64,000 nt of DNA from Paenibacillus taihuensis (GTDB lineage: Bacteria; Bacillota; Bacilli; Paenibacillales; Paenibacillaceae), in NCBI RefSeq assembly GCF_003386535.1, contig NZ_QTTN01000029.1, positions 1 through 64,000 of the forward strand, read 5' to 3'. Shown one piece after another: positions 16,765-26,267 of the stretch. A program made the translations under genes and the position numbers. A model generated the notes under the pieces. It was not told where the DNA came from, did no database searches, and saw only the letters and a list, made by a program, of their open reading frames with translations. Each line of letters starts with the position of its first letter. Position 1 is the first letter of the stretch.

Positions 16765-17784
16765 ATGCCACAGACCTATCTATCCATTGAAGGCATCCGC
16801 AAAACATTCGGATCATTCACCGCGCTTGAACCTATTCACATTGAGATTCCGAAGAATGAGTTCGTATGCTTGCTTGGACCGAGCGGCTGCGGCAAGACGA
16901 CGCTGCTTCGATTGATTGCGGGCCTTGAAACGCCAGACGGCGGCCGCATTACGGTGGCGGGCAGGGACATTACATCTCTGCCTCCTTCCAAGCGCCAAGC
17001 CGGCATGATGTTCCAATCGTACGCGCTGTTCCCGAATCTGACCGTAGAGCAGAACATCGCCTACGGCTTGCAAGAGAAGAAGATGTCCAAGGCGCAAATC
17101 CGGGGCAAAGTGGAAGAAGTGCTCGCGATGGTTGACCTTGAGCATTCCGCGAAGAAGTATCCGTCCCAAATGTCAGGCGGACAACAGCAGCGTGTAGCGC
17201 TTGCGCGTGCTGTGGCGATGTCGCCGGACTTTCTGCTGCTGGACGAACCGCTCTCTGCGCTGGATGCGAAGGTGCGCCAGAAGCTGCGCCAAGAAATTCG
17301 CCGCTTGCATGAGCAGCTGGGCATGACAACCATAATGGTTACGCATGACCAAGAAGAAGCGCTCACAATGGCAGACACAATCGTTGTTATGAACAACGCG
17401 AAAGTCATCCAGGTTGGAATGCCGGAAGAGATTTATGAGCGACCGAACAGCAAATTCGTAGCTGACTTCATCGGCGCCGTTAATTTCGTTGGCGTTGAAG
17501 AAGTTCCCGCTGTTGCCATTCGTCCGGAGCATGTAAGCATTCATCTGCAGCCAGTACCGGACAGCAGCGAAGCTATCATTGAGAACCTGGAATTCCGCGG
17601 GTCCTCCTATCGCATTACGCTTAAACCGTCGCATTCGCGAGAAATAATCGCAGATGTGAATAGCTCTATGATTCGTCTGCTGGGACTAGAGAAGAACCGC
17701 CGTGTTTATTATGAGCTGCCGAGCGAGCATTTGATATATTTCGGTGACGCTCTACCGACTCCATGGGTTGAGGTGGTCGTGTGA
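16765..17784 (+). CDS. ABC transporter ATP-binding protein (PhnT-like)
   Basis: 339 aa from ATG 16765, behind AGGAGG. Walker A is LGPSGCGKTTLLR, the signature MSGGQQQRVALARA, Walker B FLLLDEPLSALD, and the switch His lies in TMIMVTHDQEEA. A C-terminal TOBE-like regulatory region follows (about 250-339, AIRPEHVSIHLQP). It powers the adjacent permease. The stop overlaps the permease start (GTGA), so translation is coupled. Size and layout match the FbpC/PotA/PhnT group. Confidence 0.92.
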   Translation: MPQTYLSIEGIRKTFGSFTALEPIHIEIPKNEFVCLLGPSGCGKTTLLRLIAGLETPDGGRITVAGRDITSLPPSKRQAGMMFQSYALFPNLTVEQNIAYGLQEKKMSKAQIRGKVEEVLAMVDLEHSAKKYPSQMSGGQQQRVALARAVAMSPDFLLLDEPLSALDAKVRQKLRQEIRRLHEQLGMTTIMVTHDQEEALTMADTIVVMNNAKVIQVGMPEEIYERPNSKFVADFIGAVNFVGVEEVPAVAIRPEHVSIHLQPVPDSSEAIIENLEFRGSSYRITLKPSHSREIIADVNSSMIRLLGLEKNRRVYYELPSEHLIYFGDALPTPWVEVVV

Positions 17785-19487
17785 GAACGATGATGCTATC
17801 GCTCGTGAAGCGAAGAGGAAGTTTTGGCGAACGAGCTGCGATCGTTGCGCTTATCGCCGCGCTCTGCATCATGGTGCTGCTGCCGCTAATCACTTTGTTC
17901 AGCAAAGCTTTTGAAGGCAAGACCGGCGAGTTTACGGGCTTAGCCAACTTCGCTCGATATTTTCAGTCACCTGCACTGCTGCAATCGCTTTGGCATACCG
18001 CGTTCATCTCGGTGGGAACGGCATGCATCTCCGTCTGTTTGGCATTTGTATTCGCTTATGCGCTCACGCGCACGGGCATCAAAGGCAAGCTGATTTTCAA
18101 AACAATCGCACTGCTGCCGCTCTTCGCGCCAACGATGCTGCACGGTATCGGGCTTACTTATTTGTTCGGCAATCAGGGTCTGATTACGAACGGTTTCTTC
18201 GGGGCGCTGCCCTTCGAGTGGCATATCGAACTGTATGGCCCTATCGGCATTATGATGGCGGAGGTTATGTACACCTTCCCGCAGGCGTACCTGATCCTTG
18301 CCGTCTCACTCGCTTTCGCGGATTACAACCTGTATGAAGCAGCGACGACGATGGGAGCAAGCAAACGCCGCATTTTCTTCACCGTAACCGTACCGAATAT
18401 CAAGTACGGACTTATCTCTGCAATCTTCGTCTGCTTCACGCTCGCGTTCACCGACTTCGGTGCGCCGCAGGTCGTAGGCGGCAATTACAGCGTGCTGGCA
18501 ACTGAAATTTATAAGCAGGTCATCGGTCAGCAAAATATGGGCATGGGCGCTACTGTCGGCATCATTCTTATCCTGCCAGCCGTACTTGCCTTCACCGTAG
18601 ACCGCATCGTATCACGCAAGCAGAATGCGATCAGCTCTAGAGCGCTGCCTTATCGGATTCAGACGAGTCGGCTCAGAGACGGTCTGTTCCTGGCATGCTG
18701 CCTCGTACTGTCGGCTTTGATCGGCATCGTGATTTTGACGGTTATCGGCGCATCGCTTATTAAGATTTGGCCTTATAACTTGTCGCTGTCGTTCGTTCAT
18801 TATGACTTTACCAAAGTGGCAGGCGGCAGTATCCAGCCCTTCTGGACGAGTTTGCGAATGTCGGCCTGGACTGCCGGGATCGGCACGATTGTGACTTTCC
18901 TTGGCGCTTATTTAATCGAGAAGACAAGGTCTATGAAGATGCTCCGTCAAGCGGGCTACTTCCTGTCGATTCTGCCCTTGGCGCTGCCGGGGCTAGTCAT
19001 TGGACTTTCTTATATTTTCTTCTTTAACGAGCGGAGCAATCCGCTGCACGGCATCTACGGCACGATCTGGATTCTCGTGCTGGCGAACATCGCGCATTTC
19101 TATGCGGTCTCGTTCGTCACGGCGACGAGCGCGCTGAAGAAGCTCGACAAAGAAATCGAGAGGGCATCGGACGCGATGGGCGTGCCGCAGTACAAGACGC
19201 TGCTTCGCGTCACGCTTCCGCTATGCTTGCCGGCTGTGCTGGAAATGGCGATGTATCTGTTCATCAATTCGATGGTAACCGTATCGGCGGTCATGTTCCT
19301 GTACGCGGCAGATTTGAAGCTGGCATCCGTATCGGTCGTCAATATGGACGACGCCGGCGACGTTGCTTCGGCGGCAGCGATGTCCGTGCTTATTATGATG
19401 ACGAACGTTATGGTGCGCCTTGTTTACGAAGCAATCGCGCACTTCGTGAAGACGAAAACTGGGGCTTGGCAGACTAGAAACAGCTAA
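17781..19487 (+). CDS. ABC transporter permease, fused double domain (AEP/iron type)
   Basis: 568 aa with two binding-protein-dependent permease domains in one chain (about residues 60-260 and 340-550), each carrying the EAA loop (LYEAATTMGASKRRIFFTVTVP and IERASDAMGVPQYKTLLRVTLP). About 12 membrane helices are expected. In enteric AEP transport two permease genes (phnU, phnV) do this job; the fused FbpB form is common in Firmicutes. The start is GTG 17781, overlapping the ATPase stop; ATG 17790 is an alternative. It lies 15 bases upstream of phnX. Confidence 0.9.
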   Translation: MRTMMLSLVKRRGSFGERAAIVALIAALCIMVLLPLITLFSKAFEGKTGEFTGLANFARYFQSPALLQSLWHTAFISVGTACISVCLAFVFAYALTRTGIKGKLIFKTIALLPLFAPTMLHGIGLTYLFGNQGLITNGFFGALPFEWHIELYGPIGIMMAEVMYTFPQAYLILAVSLAFADYNLYEAATTMGASKRRIFFTVTVPNIKYGLISAIFVCFTLAFTDFGAPQVVGGNYSVLATEIYKQVIGQQNMGMGATVGIILILPAVLAFTVDRIVSRKQNAISSRALPYRIQTSRLRDGLFLACCLVLSALIGIVILTVIGASLIKIWPYNLSLSFVHYDFTKVAGGSIQPFWTSLRMSAWTAGIGTIVTFLGAYLIEKTRSMKMLRQAGYFLSILPLALPGLVIGLSYIFFFNERSNPLHGIYGTIWILVLANIAHFYAVSFVTATSALKKLDKEIERASDAMGVPQYKTLLRVTLPLCLPAVLEMAMYLFINSMVTVSAVMFLYAADLKLASVSVVNMDDAGDVASAAAMSVLIMMTNVMVRLVYEAIAHFVKTKTGAWQTRNS

Positions 19488-19501
19488 GGGAGAGATCATA
19501 G

Positions 19502-20299
19502 ATGATCAAAGCAGTGATGTTGGACTGGGCAGGCACGATGGTAGACTACGGTTGTTTTGCACCGCTTAATGTATTCGTAGATGTATTCGCCCGCCGCGGC
19601 ATTGAAGTAACGGTAGAGGAAGCTCGTGGACCGATGGGCATGCTGAAACGAGATCATATTCAAGCGATGTGCCGCATGGAGCGAATTGCCGCTCTGTGGG
19701 AAAGCAAGTTTGGCAGAATTCCTTCGGAAGAAGATATTGATGCGCTGTATGCGGATTTCGAACCGATGCTGTTCAGCACGCTGCGCAATTTCGCGACGCC
19801 GGTGCCAGGGGCGGTAGAGCTGGCGGCTCGTCTTCGCGAGCAGGGCATTGCGATCGGTTCAACGACGGGGTATACCCGTGCGATGATGGATATTGTGTGC
19901 CGGGGCGCGATGGAGCAAGGCTATGCGCCGGATACGCTCGTAACGCCGAATGAAGTGGCGGCTGGCCGTCCTTATCCGTGGATGGTTTACCGCAATGCGG
20001 AGCTGCTCGGCGTATATCCGATGCACCGAATCGTGAAAGCGGGAGACACGGTCAGCGATATGCTCGAAGGGGTTAACGCAGGCTGCTGGACAGTGGGCGT
20101 TGTGCTCGGCAGCAGTGAGCTTGGCATGTCGGAGGCTGAAGTAGCGGCTTGCGAACCGGAGGAACTGAACCGCCGCAAAGCGGCAGTCGCAGAACGGCTG
20201 ACTGGAGCAGGCGCGCACTATATTGCAGATTCGATCGGCGAGCTCGATCAGATCATTGCTCTCATCAATGAGCGTCTGACGAAAGGAGAGCGTCCGTAG
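19502..20299 (+). CDS. phnX: phosphonoacetaldehyde hydrolase
   Basis: 265 aa of the HAD superfamily. It cleaves the C-P bond of phosphonoacetaldehyde to acetaldehyde and phosphate. The nucleophile Asp8 lies in MLDWAGTMVDYG, the Schiff-base Lys49 in GPMGMLKRDHIQAM, and the later HAD motifs are GSTTGYTRAMMD and VKAGDTVSDMLEGVNAG. The residue spacing equals that of the Bacillus cereus enzyme (Asp12/Lys53). It lies between the transporter and phnW, and its TAG is directly followed by the phnW ATG. Confidence 0.96.
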   Translation: MIKAVMLDWAGTMVDYGCFAPLNVFVDVFARRGIEVTVEEARGPMGMLKRDHIQAMCRMERIAALWESKFGRIPSEEDIDALYADFEPMLFSTLRNFATPVPGAVELAARLREQGIAIGSTTGYTRAMMDIVCRGAMEQGYAPDTLVTPNEVAAGRPYPWMVYRNAELLGVYPMHRIVKAGDTVSDMLEGVNAGCWTVGVVLGSSELGMSEAEVAACEPEELNRRKAAVAERLTGAGAHYIADSIGELDQIIALINERLTKGERP

Positions 20300-21415
20300 A
20301 TGAACAGCGCGGTAGCAAAATCCAATCGTCCGTATTTGCTCCTGACACCAGGTCCGCTCACAACATCGGATACGGTGAAAGAAGCGATGCTCCGCGACTG
20401 GTGCACGTGGGACAACGACTATAACAGTCTTGTACAGAGCATTCGCAGCCGTCTCGTTCACTTGGCGACTAACACGCCGGAGCTGTACACAGCTGTACTG
20501 ATGCAGGGCAGCGGAACCTTCTGCGTGGAGTCGGTCATCGGCAGCGTCATCCCGCGCAGCGGCAAGCTGCTCGTATTGACTAACGGTGCATATGGGAATC
20601 GAGTCGCCCAGATGGCCCGCGTCTATAGGATAGATACGTCCGTGCTCGACTTCGGCGAGACAGATCAGGTTCACCCAGCGGATGTCGAGCAGCGTCTGCA
20701 AGAAGAAACAGATATTACGCACGTGGCGATTGTTCACTGCGAGACGACGACGGGTATGCTCAATCCTATCGCGGAAGTTGCAGCTATCGCGAAAGCGCAT
20801 GGCAAGACCGTCATCGTCGATGCGATGAGCAGCTTCGGCGGCATCCCGATCGACGTGCACGAGCTGCAGATCGATTACCTGATCAGCAGCGCGAACAAGT
20901 GCATTCAGGGCGTGCCGGGCTTCGGCTTCATTATCGCCCGCACCGAGGCGCTTGCCGGCTGCGAGGGGCAGGCTCGTTCCTTATCGCTCGACCTGTACGA
21001 CCAATGGTCGGCGATGGAGAAAGGGAACGGCAAGTGGCGGTTCACATCGCCAACCCATGTCGTTCGCGCATTCGATCAAGCGCTGCGCGAATTGGAGCAA
21101 GAAGGCGGCATCGATGCTCGATATAAGCGTTATAAGGCGAATCAAGAGCTGCTCGTGAACGGCATGCGTTCGCTGGGCTTCTGCTCGCTGATCAAGAGCA
21201 ATGTGCAGTCGCCGTTCATCACTGCGTTCTATTATCCGCAAAGCATCGCGTTCAGCTTTAATGAGCTGTATGCGCGGCTGAAAGCAGCCGGATTCGTGAT
21301 CTATCCGGGCAAAATCAGCGCTGCAGATACGTTCCGTATCGGCAACATCGGTGAAGTGTACCGGGAAGACATCGCAAATCTGCTGCAAATTATCGAGGAC
21401 GAGTGCTTTTGGTAG
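20300..21415 (+). CDS. phnW: 2-aminoethylphosphonate--pyruvate transaminase
   Basis: 371 aa, class V aminotransferase. It converts 2-aminoethylphosphonate plus pyruvate to phosphonoacetaldehyde plus alanine, the first step before PhnX. The start [18 protein letters not shown] is typical. Asp174 ([11 protein letters not shown]) holds the PLP ring and Lys200 ([15 protein letters not shown]) forms the Schiff base. The length is normal. It follows phnX with no gap. The pathway yields phosphate, acetaldehyde and, via alanine, nitrogen. Confidence 0.96.
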   Translation: MNSAVAKSNRPYLLLTPGPLTTSDTVKEAMLRDWCTWDNDYNSLVQSIRSRLVHLATNTPELYTAVLMQGSGTFCVESVIGSVIPRSGKLLVLTNGAYGNRVAQMARVYRIDTSVLDFGETDQVHPADVEQRLQEETDITHVAIVHCETTTGMLNPIAEVAAIAKAHGKTVIVDAMSSFGGIPIDVHELQIDYLISSANKCIQGVPGFGFIIARTEALAGCEGQARSLSLDLYDQWSAMEKGNGKWRFTSPTHVVRAFDQALRELEQEGGIDARYKRYKANQELLVNGMRSLGFCSLIKSNVQSPFITAFYYPQSIAFSFNELYARLKAAGFVIYPGKISAADTFRIGNIGEVYREDIANLLQIIEDECFW

Positions 21416-21571
21416 CCTGATTTTGCAAGCAGGCAAGTGTCAGAAGAAGGGATTTCCGGATTAAATATCGAAGTTGATGGCATATTGTCGAAAGTTTCAA
21501 AGCTTCAGAGCTGAGAGAGGTAAGGGTAGTAGTCATTCTCAATCACCAAGCAAACAAGGGGGCGGCCGCAA

Positions 21572-22357
21572 ATGTCGCTGGTTGGAGAAGAGCGCAAACG
21601 GGAAATTCTTGAGCTGATCAATGATGCGGGCAAAGTCTATACGACCGATCTGGTGAACCGCCTTGGCGTCTCCTCCGAGACGATCAGACGTTACTTGGAG
21701 GAGCTCGAAGAGGGGAACCGGCTGAAGCGGGTATATGGCGGCGCCGTGAAGATCACGCTCATGAACGAAGAGCCCTCCCTCGTGAAACGGGAAGTGCTCC
21801 GTGCAGAGGAGAAACGGCTGATCGGCCGTGCGGCTGCGAGTCTTGTTCAAGATCATGACGTCATCGTCATCGATGACGGTTCGACCTCCCTCCAGATGAT
21901 TCCGTTCTTGATTTATAAGAAGGGCTTAACGATCATTACGAATTCCATTCAAGGCTTGAACATGCTGATCGATTATCAGAACAAGGAGATGTTCTCGGGC
22001 GATGTATTCTTCGTCGGGGGCAAAATGGACCCGCGCCATCACCGCATCTCCGGCTCGCTTGCGGAGAAGTTCATGGAGAACTTCTACGTGAACCGCGCCT
22101 TCATCACGATCGATGGCATGCTGCCGGAGCAAGGCGTCACGAGCTTCGATGCGGATCGGGCGCTGCTTGCGCGTAAATTTATGACCAACAGCAAGGAGAC
22201 AATCGTGCTCACCGACAGCTCCAAGCTCGGAAACAGCAGGCTGTACAAAATCGCAGATTTGAGCGAAGTGGACACGATCATCTGTGAACAGCCGTACCCG
22301 GCTGAATGGGCAGCAGCGATGGACAAGCATCAGCTGGAATGGATCGTTGCGGAATAG
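21572..22357 (+). CDS. DeoR/GlpR family transcriptional regulator
   Basis: 261 aa. The N-terminal DeoR helix-turn-helix is clear (RKREILELINDAGKVYTTDLVNRLGVSSETIRRYLEELEEGNRLKRVYGGAV). The C-terminal DeoRC sensor domain has DVIVIDDGSTSLQMIPFL and FFVGGKMDPRHHRISG. DeoRC domains bind phosphorylated small molecules, so phosphonoacetaldehyde or a related phosphonate is a plausible effector. It lies 156 bp after phnW and ahead of a strong terminator, so control of the phosphonate operon is a reasonable inference, not proven. Confidence 0.88.
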   Translation: MSLVGEERKREILELINDAGKVYTTDLVNRLGVSSETIRRYLEELEEGNRLKRVYGGAVKITLMNEEPSLVKREVLRAEEKRLIGRAAASLVQDHDVIVIDDGSTSLQMIPFLIYKKGLTIITNSIQGLNMLIDYQNKEMFSGDVFFVGGKMDPRHHRISGSLAEKFMENFYVNRAFITIDGMLPEQGVTSFDADRALLARKFMTNSKETIVLTDSSKLGNSRLYKIADLSEVDTIICEQPYPAEWAAAMDKHQLEWIVAE

Positions 22358-22382
22358 GCTGCCGCAATAGAAGAGCGAATAC

Positions 22383-22428
22383 AAAAAGCGATCACTGCTG
22401 ACATGTCAGCCTGATGATCGCTTTTTTT
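22383..22428. terminator. bidirectional terminator with inner palindrome
   Basis: AAAAAGCGATCA pairs with TGATCGCTTTTT. Inside lies the perfect palindrome GCTGACATGTCAGC. T-runs are present on both strands, between convergent genes ending at 22357 and 22431. Confidence 0.9.
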
Positions 22429-22430
22429 CA

Positions 22431-23540
22431 TCAGTTTAAGAGACCCGTGCTTCGGATGTGGATATGAAAATCGGGTTTGATCGTGATGTCCTTGTATTCG
22501 TTTTCCCAATTCATCTTCTTCCACAAGCCGGGCTGCTGTACGCTTAGCAGTCTGCCGATCCCCAAGGCGTCGCAGTCTGCCTGCTGCATCTGCCGGATGA
22601 CCCCCGCCGCTTGCGCATTAGCGCTCGCGGATAATTTTTTGCCCAGCTGAGCCTTGTCGATGACGCTGCCTAGTTCGCCTGAATCGCTTACTATGGATCC
22701 GAAGAGCTCGACCTTTACGGTGCACTCGATGGCGGACGTGCCCTTATCGATCGTGAGTGACATTTTCCGGATTAATTTACGGACTTGGAACGAGATGACG
22801 CCGTGCTCAGCCGGGAAATTGAGGGTGGCAATCTTTCCAAGCGTTCCTCTCATAAGCAGCAGGATCGTCGATTCTTCGCCTGACACGGAGACGCCGGAAT
22901 AGCGACTGCCTTGCATAAGCGCGATTCCGTCGATTGCGAGCGAGGAATTGGTTGCTTTTCGAATCAAAGGCAGAACCAGATCGCTTCCAGGATCATAAAC
23001 GCCGCTCCATACGGAATAGAGTGTCGGATCCATGACCAATGTTCCGCGGTGCGCACCCTCGAGAATTTGTTTGATGCCGAATGCGATAGGGTTGTTTTCG
23101 ATTCTCTTGAAGCCTAATATCTCGGACGCTTTTCCTTTGCTGATGAGAAGATGCGCTTCCAGGAATCCTTTAGGGCTGCGAAAAATAGGCTCGAGCGGAG
23201 CGAGGATGCCTTTCTTCGCCAGTTCTTCCCCGATAATGATAATGTGGGTTTTGCTGATCTCGACGGTACCGGGCAGCATGTTGTCGATTTTCGAAGCAAC
23301 GATAGTGGATGAAGCGCCTGCTGCCTTCTTGAACTCATCTTTCACATCAAATTGCCCGCCGCCTTTGCTCTCCAATACAATAGTTCGAACCGAACCTTCC
23401 AGTTGACTGTCTTTGCCGGCATCGAAGCTAATTCCGTTGACGATCTTCTTGTTCGTTAGCAGTTGACTGTCCCAACAGGCGCTTAGCGTGAGGCCGATGA
23501 GCAACCCGTTCATAACTGTCGCAATTTTTCGCAGGATCAT
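22431..23540 (-). CDS. gerC: Ger(x)C family spore germination lipoprotein
   Basis: 369 aa. Lipoprotein signal MNGLLIGLTLSACWDS with the lipobox Cys. The protein then shows the GerAC family order: KIVNGISFDAG, the extended beta/alpha N-domain with HIIIIGEELAKKGILAPLEPIFRSP, and the long C-terminal domain ending ITIKPDFHIHIRSTGLL. C subunits sit on the outer leaflet of the spore inner membrane as part of the nutrient receptor. The start overlaps the gerB stop by four bases (ATGA). It is the third gene of the operon. Confidence 0.92.
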   Translation of the reverse strand: MILRKIATVMNGLLIGLTLSACWDSQLLTNKKIVNGISFDAGKDSQLEGSVRTIVLESKGGGQFDVKDEFKKAAGASSTIVASKIDNMLPGTVEISKTHIIIIGEELAKKGILAPLEPIFRSPKGFLEAHLLISKGKASEILGFKRIENNPIAFGIKQILEGAHRGTLVMDPTLYSVWSGVYDPGSDLVLPLIRKATNSSLAIDGIALMQGSRYSGVSVSGEESTILLLMRGTLGKIATLNFPAEHGVISFQVRKLIRKMSLTIDKGTSAIECTVKVELFGSIVSDSGELGSVIDKAQLGKKLSASANAQAAGVIRQMQQADCDALGIGRLLSVQQPGLWKKMNWENEYKDITIKPDFHIHIRSTGLLN

Positions 23541-24646
23541 GTGGCTTCAACCTTTTTATTCGGCTTCACGAGAAACGAAGTCAGCAATAACAGCAGCGGT
23601 ACCGCCGCGATCATAATCAAATAGCTGTATTCCAGCCATTTGCTGAACACGTCCAAGTTTTCTTGCGCGGATAGAATCCAACCGCACGCAAATACGGTTA
23701 TCGCGCTGAATACGACGAGTTTACGGTAAGATGGCTGTTTCACGGTTAAGCTTTTGCCGGCAATAGCCAGATAACAAACGAGCGTGGCCGTCATCGGGAT
23801 GATCCAAATTGTCAAGAAGATCAGATCAATCCGGTCGAAGAGTTGGTAGGACAACCCTTTCAGAATATACAGCACCGGTTCATTGACTTGAGTAAGCGCT
23901 CCCGGACTCAGTCCGATTTGGCAAATAAAGACGAAATAGGTATAGAAGATCGTCACGAACACATTGCTAAGCGACATTACCCCAATGCCGCCTGAACGTT
24001 CTCCTTGTACTTGTGCGACGAAATAGAGGCTCACTTCAAATCCGAGCATGGAGAAGAAGGTTCGTTCGCTGCCTTCCAGAATCGGACTTATGCCGGACTG
24101 TCCGAGTGGCAATACATAGGCCAGATGCGTCTCATGCGAGAAAGTTAGAAAGCTGATCAGAACGAGCACGATAAACAGCATGGAGGCGAGAACGAAAAAT
24201 CTGGCGATGACGCGCAAATTATCACAGGCCAAATAGAGACTCGTCCCGATAATGAGAAGGAAGAGCATCCAGCCCGGAGTGAGCGCCAGCATCCACGTAC
24301 GAATAAGCTGCACGTACAAGGTGCTCGCATAGGCCGCGATAAGAATGAAGAAGACGTAATAAATCAGGTTCAGCGCTTTTCCTGCGTAACGACCGAGCAG
24401 GCTGACGATAATTTGGCTCAGGTTGGCGCCTTGGAATTTCTTAAGCAGCCGCCAATAAATGAGCAGCAAGAGCTGGATGACAGCTCCTGCGAGCAGAACC
24501 GAGAGCCAGGAGTCGCCCTTCGCAGAATGTTGGATATCGGATGGCAAGGACAAAAGGCCGATGCCGATCTGGGTTTTGACGATGAGGAAGAATAGCTGCG
24601 TTTTCGTAATCGATGCGTTCGCCGTCGCATTCAAGGGCGCTTCCAC
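23537..24646 (-). CDS. gerB: spore germination receptor permease subunit (GerAB/ArcD/ProY family)
   Basis: 369 aa with about ten membrane helices, of the APC-type endospore germination permeases (TKTQLFFLIVKTQIGIGLLSLPSDI, GTSLYLACDNLRVIARFF, FEVSLYFVAQVQGERSGG). B subunits carry the nutrient-binding site of the germinant receptor. The gene overlaps the end of gerA by 16 bases and the start of gerC by 4, so the three are translationally coupled. The nutrient cannot be predicted. Confidence 0.93.
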   Translation of the reverse strand: MEAPLNATANASITKTQLFFLIVKTQIGIGLLSLPSDIQHSAKGDSWLSVLLAGAVIQLLLLIYWRLLKKFQGANLSQIIVSLLGRYAGKALNLIYYVFFILIAAYASTLYVQLIRTWMLALTPGWMLFLLIIGTSLYLACDNLRVIARFFVLASMLFIVLVLISFLTFSHETHLAYVLPLGQSGISPILEGSERTFFSMLGFEVSLYFVAQVQGERSGGIGVMSLSNVFVTIFYTYFVFICQIGLSPGALTQVNEPVLYILKGLSYQLFDRIDLIFLTIWIIPMTATLVCYLAIAGKSLTVKQPSYRKLVVFSAITVFACGWILSAQENLDVFSKWLEYSYLIMIAAVPLLLLLTSFLVKPNKKVEAT

Positions 24647-26109
24647 CTTCCGAACAAAGTCTGCTTAACCAGCCCGTAACTCGGGCTTTGCGATGATTTA
24701 TTGGTCATCCATAGCGGCAGCCTCAGGAATACGTCCTTGAAGTTCTCTTTTCCATGGAATGGACCAAAAGGGGCAAAATACGGGATCCCCAGCGTCTCAA
24801 GCTTGCACAAGTGAATAAAGATCAGCATGAGTATGATGGCGATGCCGAAGAATCCGAAGCAGGCTGCGGCAAGCATCATCGGAAACCCGAGTATCCTTAG
24901 GCTTGTGCCGAACTCGTTGATTGGCGTCACGAAGGAGGCGATCGCAGTGAGACCGATGACGACGATCATCGTGTGGGATACCAACTTGGCTTCGACGACC
25001 GCTGTGCCGATGACCAAGCCGCCAACGATGCCGATCGTCTGTGCGATCGGTGCAGGAAGCCGAATTGCCGCTTCCTTCAGCAGCTCCAATATGGTCTGCA
25101 TCACGAACGCTTCTAGTATCGGCGGCAGCGGAACGTAGGTCAGCGATACTTTGACCGAATATAAGATACCGATCGGCAGCACCTCGGAATGGTAAGAGAC
25201 GGTCGCGATATAGATGGCAGGCAAGCATATCGCCAAGATAAAGCTGATCAGCCGGATGACACGGAAGAAGGAACCTGTAATCCAGCGGCTGTTGTAATCG
25301 TCCGGCGACTGGTAGAACGAGAAGAACGTGATGGGCAAGATAAGCACGCTGGGAGTGCCATCCACCATGAGAGCGATTTTACCCTCGAGCAAATACGATG
25401 CCGCGCGGTCCGGCCTTTCCGTCTTAAGCGTCTGCGGAAACGGGGAGAGCGGATGCTCCTCCAGCATCTCGTCGAGGTTGCCGACGGAATTCAGATATTC
25501 TAGATCAATAGCGTTCAGTCGCTTCTCGCACTCTGCGACGAGCTTCGGATCAGCAATGTGCGCCATAAAGACCATCGCAACCCTCGTATTCGTCAAACTG
25601 CCGAGCCTAAAGTACTTCACGGTTAAATCGGGGTTTTTCAGGCGGTTGCGAAGCAGATAGAGATTCGTATTAATGCCCTCGATAAACCCGTCATGAGAAC
25701 CTTTAACGACTTGCTCGTCCTTGGGCTCTTGGATCGACCTTCCATGAACTTGAGCTGCCGGCAGCAGCATGGCTGCAGCTTCATGCTCCTTGATGATGAG
25801 ACAATAGCCATCAAGCAGGTATTGCCCAATGTGCACCAAATTGCTCGACTGCTTCGCTTCTGCTGAGTGCAGTACCTGGCCCAGATGTCCTTCATTTGCC
25901 GTTACGAGCGGCTCAATGACATTGGTTTGAATCGTTTCCAGCATCGCAAGCGCTTCGATGTGCATGACGGCATAAAGATGCCCATGCAAGGACAGCTTCT
26001 GAACCTTGAGATCCTCTGTATGCGACATGTACTGCTGGATTTGGACAATTTGCTGTTCGAGATCGGTAGGCTTCAGCTGCACAGCGGGAATTGCAGCTTG
26101 CTTTGGCAT
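24631..26109 (-). CDS. gerA: spore germination receptor subunit (GerA family)
   Basis: 492 aa from ATG 26109, chosen because AGAGG lies 9 bases upstream; in-frame ATGs at 26163 and 26136 are alternatives. A large soluble N-terminal domain (about 1-260, including QNTIEPL-type VIEPLVTANEGHLGQVLH, EGINTNLYLLRNRLKNPDLTVKYFRLGSLTNTRVA) precedes a membrane part with SFFRVIRLISFILAICLPAIYIATVSYH and PPILEAFVMQTILELLKEAAIRLPAPIAQTIGIVGGLVIG. These are the signature blocks of GerA proteins in Bacillales and Clostridia spores. Confidence 0.92.
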   Translation of the reverse strand: MPKQAAIPAVQLKPTDLEQQIVQIQQYMSHTEDLKVQKLSLHGHLYAVMHIEALAMLETIQTNVIEPLVTANEGHLGQVLHSAEAKQSSNLVHIGQYLLDGYCLIIKEHEAAAMLLPAAQVHGRSIQEPKDEQVVKGSHDGFIEGINTNLYLLRNRLKNPDLTVKYFRLGSLTNTRVAMVFMAHIADPKLVAECEKRLNAIDLEYLNSVGNLDEMLEEHPLSPFPQTLKTERPDRAASYLLEGKIALMVDGTPSVLILPITFFSFYQSPDDYNSRWITGSFFRVIRLISFILAICLPAIYIATVSYHSEVLPIGILYSVKVSLTYVPLPPILEAFVMQTILELLKEAAIRLPAPIAQTIGIVGGLVIGTAVVEAKLVSHTMIVVIGLTAIASFVTPINEFGTSLRILGFPMMLAAACFGFFGIAIILMLIFIHLCKLETLGIPYFAPFGPFHGKENFKDVFLRLPLWMTNKSSQSPSYGLVKQTLFGRWKRP

Positions 26110-26210
26110 ATGGCTTTTCCTCTTGACGTTGAACATGCGCGATTCACCACCGATAGCAATCATTTCCTCTATTGTTACCGGGCGGGGCTGGAATTATGAA
26201 CCGCATATGG

Positions 26211-26263
26211 AAAAAAGGAGCCGCTCGCCATGCCGGCAGATTGCCGGCGGGAGTGCTCCTTCT
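26211..26263 (-). terminator. terminator of the GH116 gene
   Basis: Read on the minus strand, a long GC-rich stem (GGAGC...GCTCC outside, TGCCGGCA/TGCCGGC inside) ends in six T residues. It lies directly after the stop at 26268. Confidence 0.82.
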
Positions 26264-26267
26264 TGAA

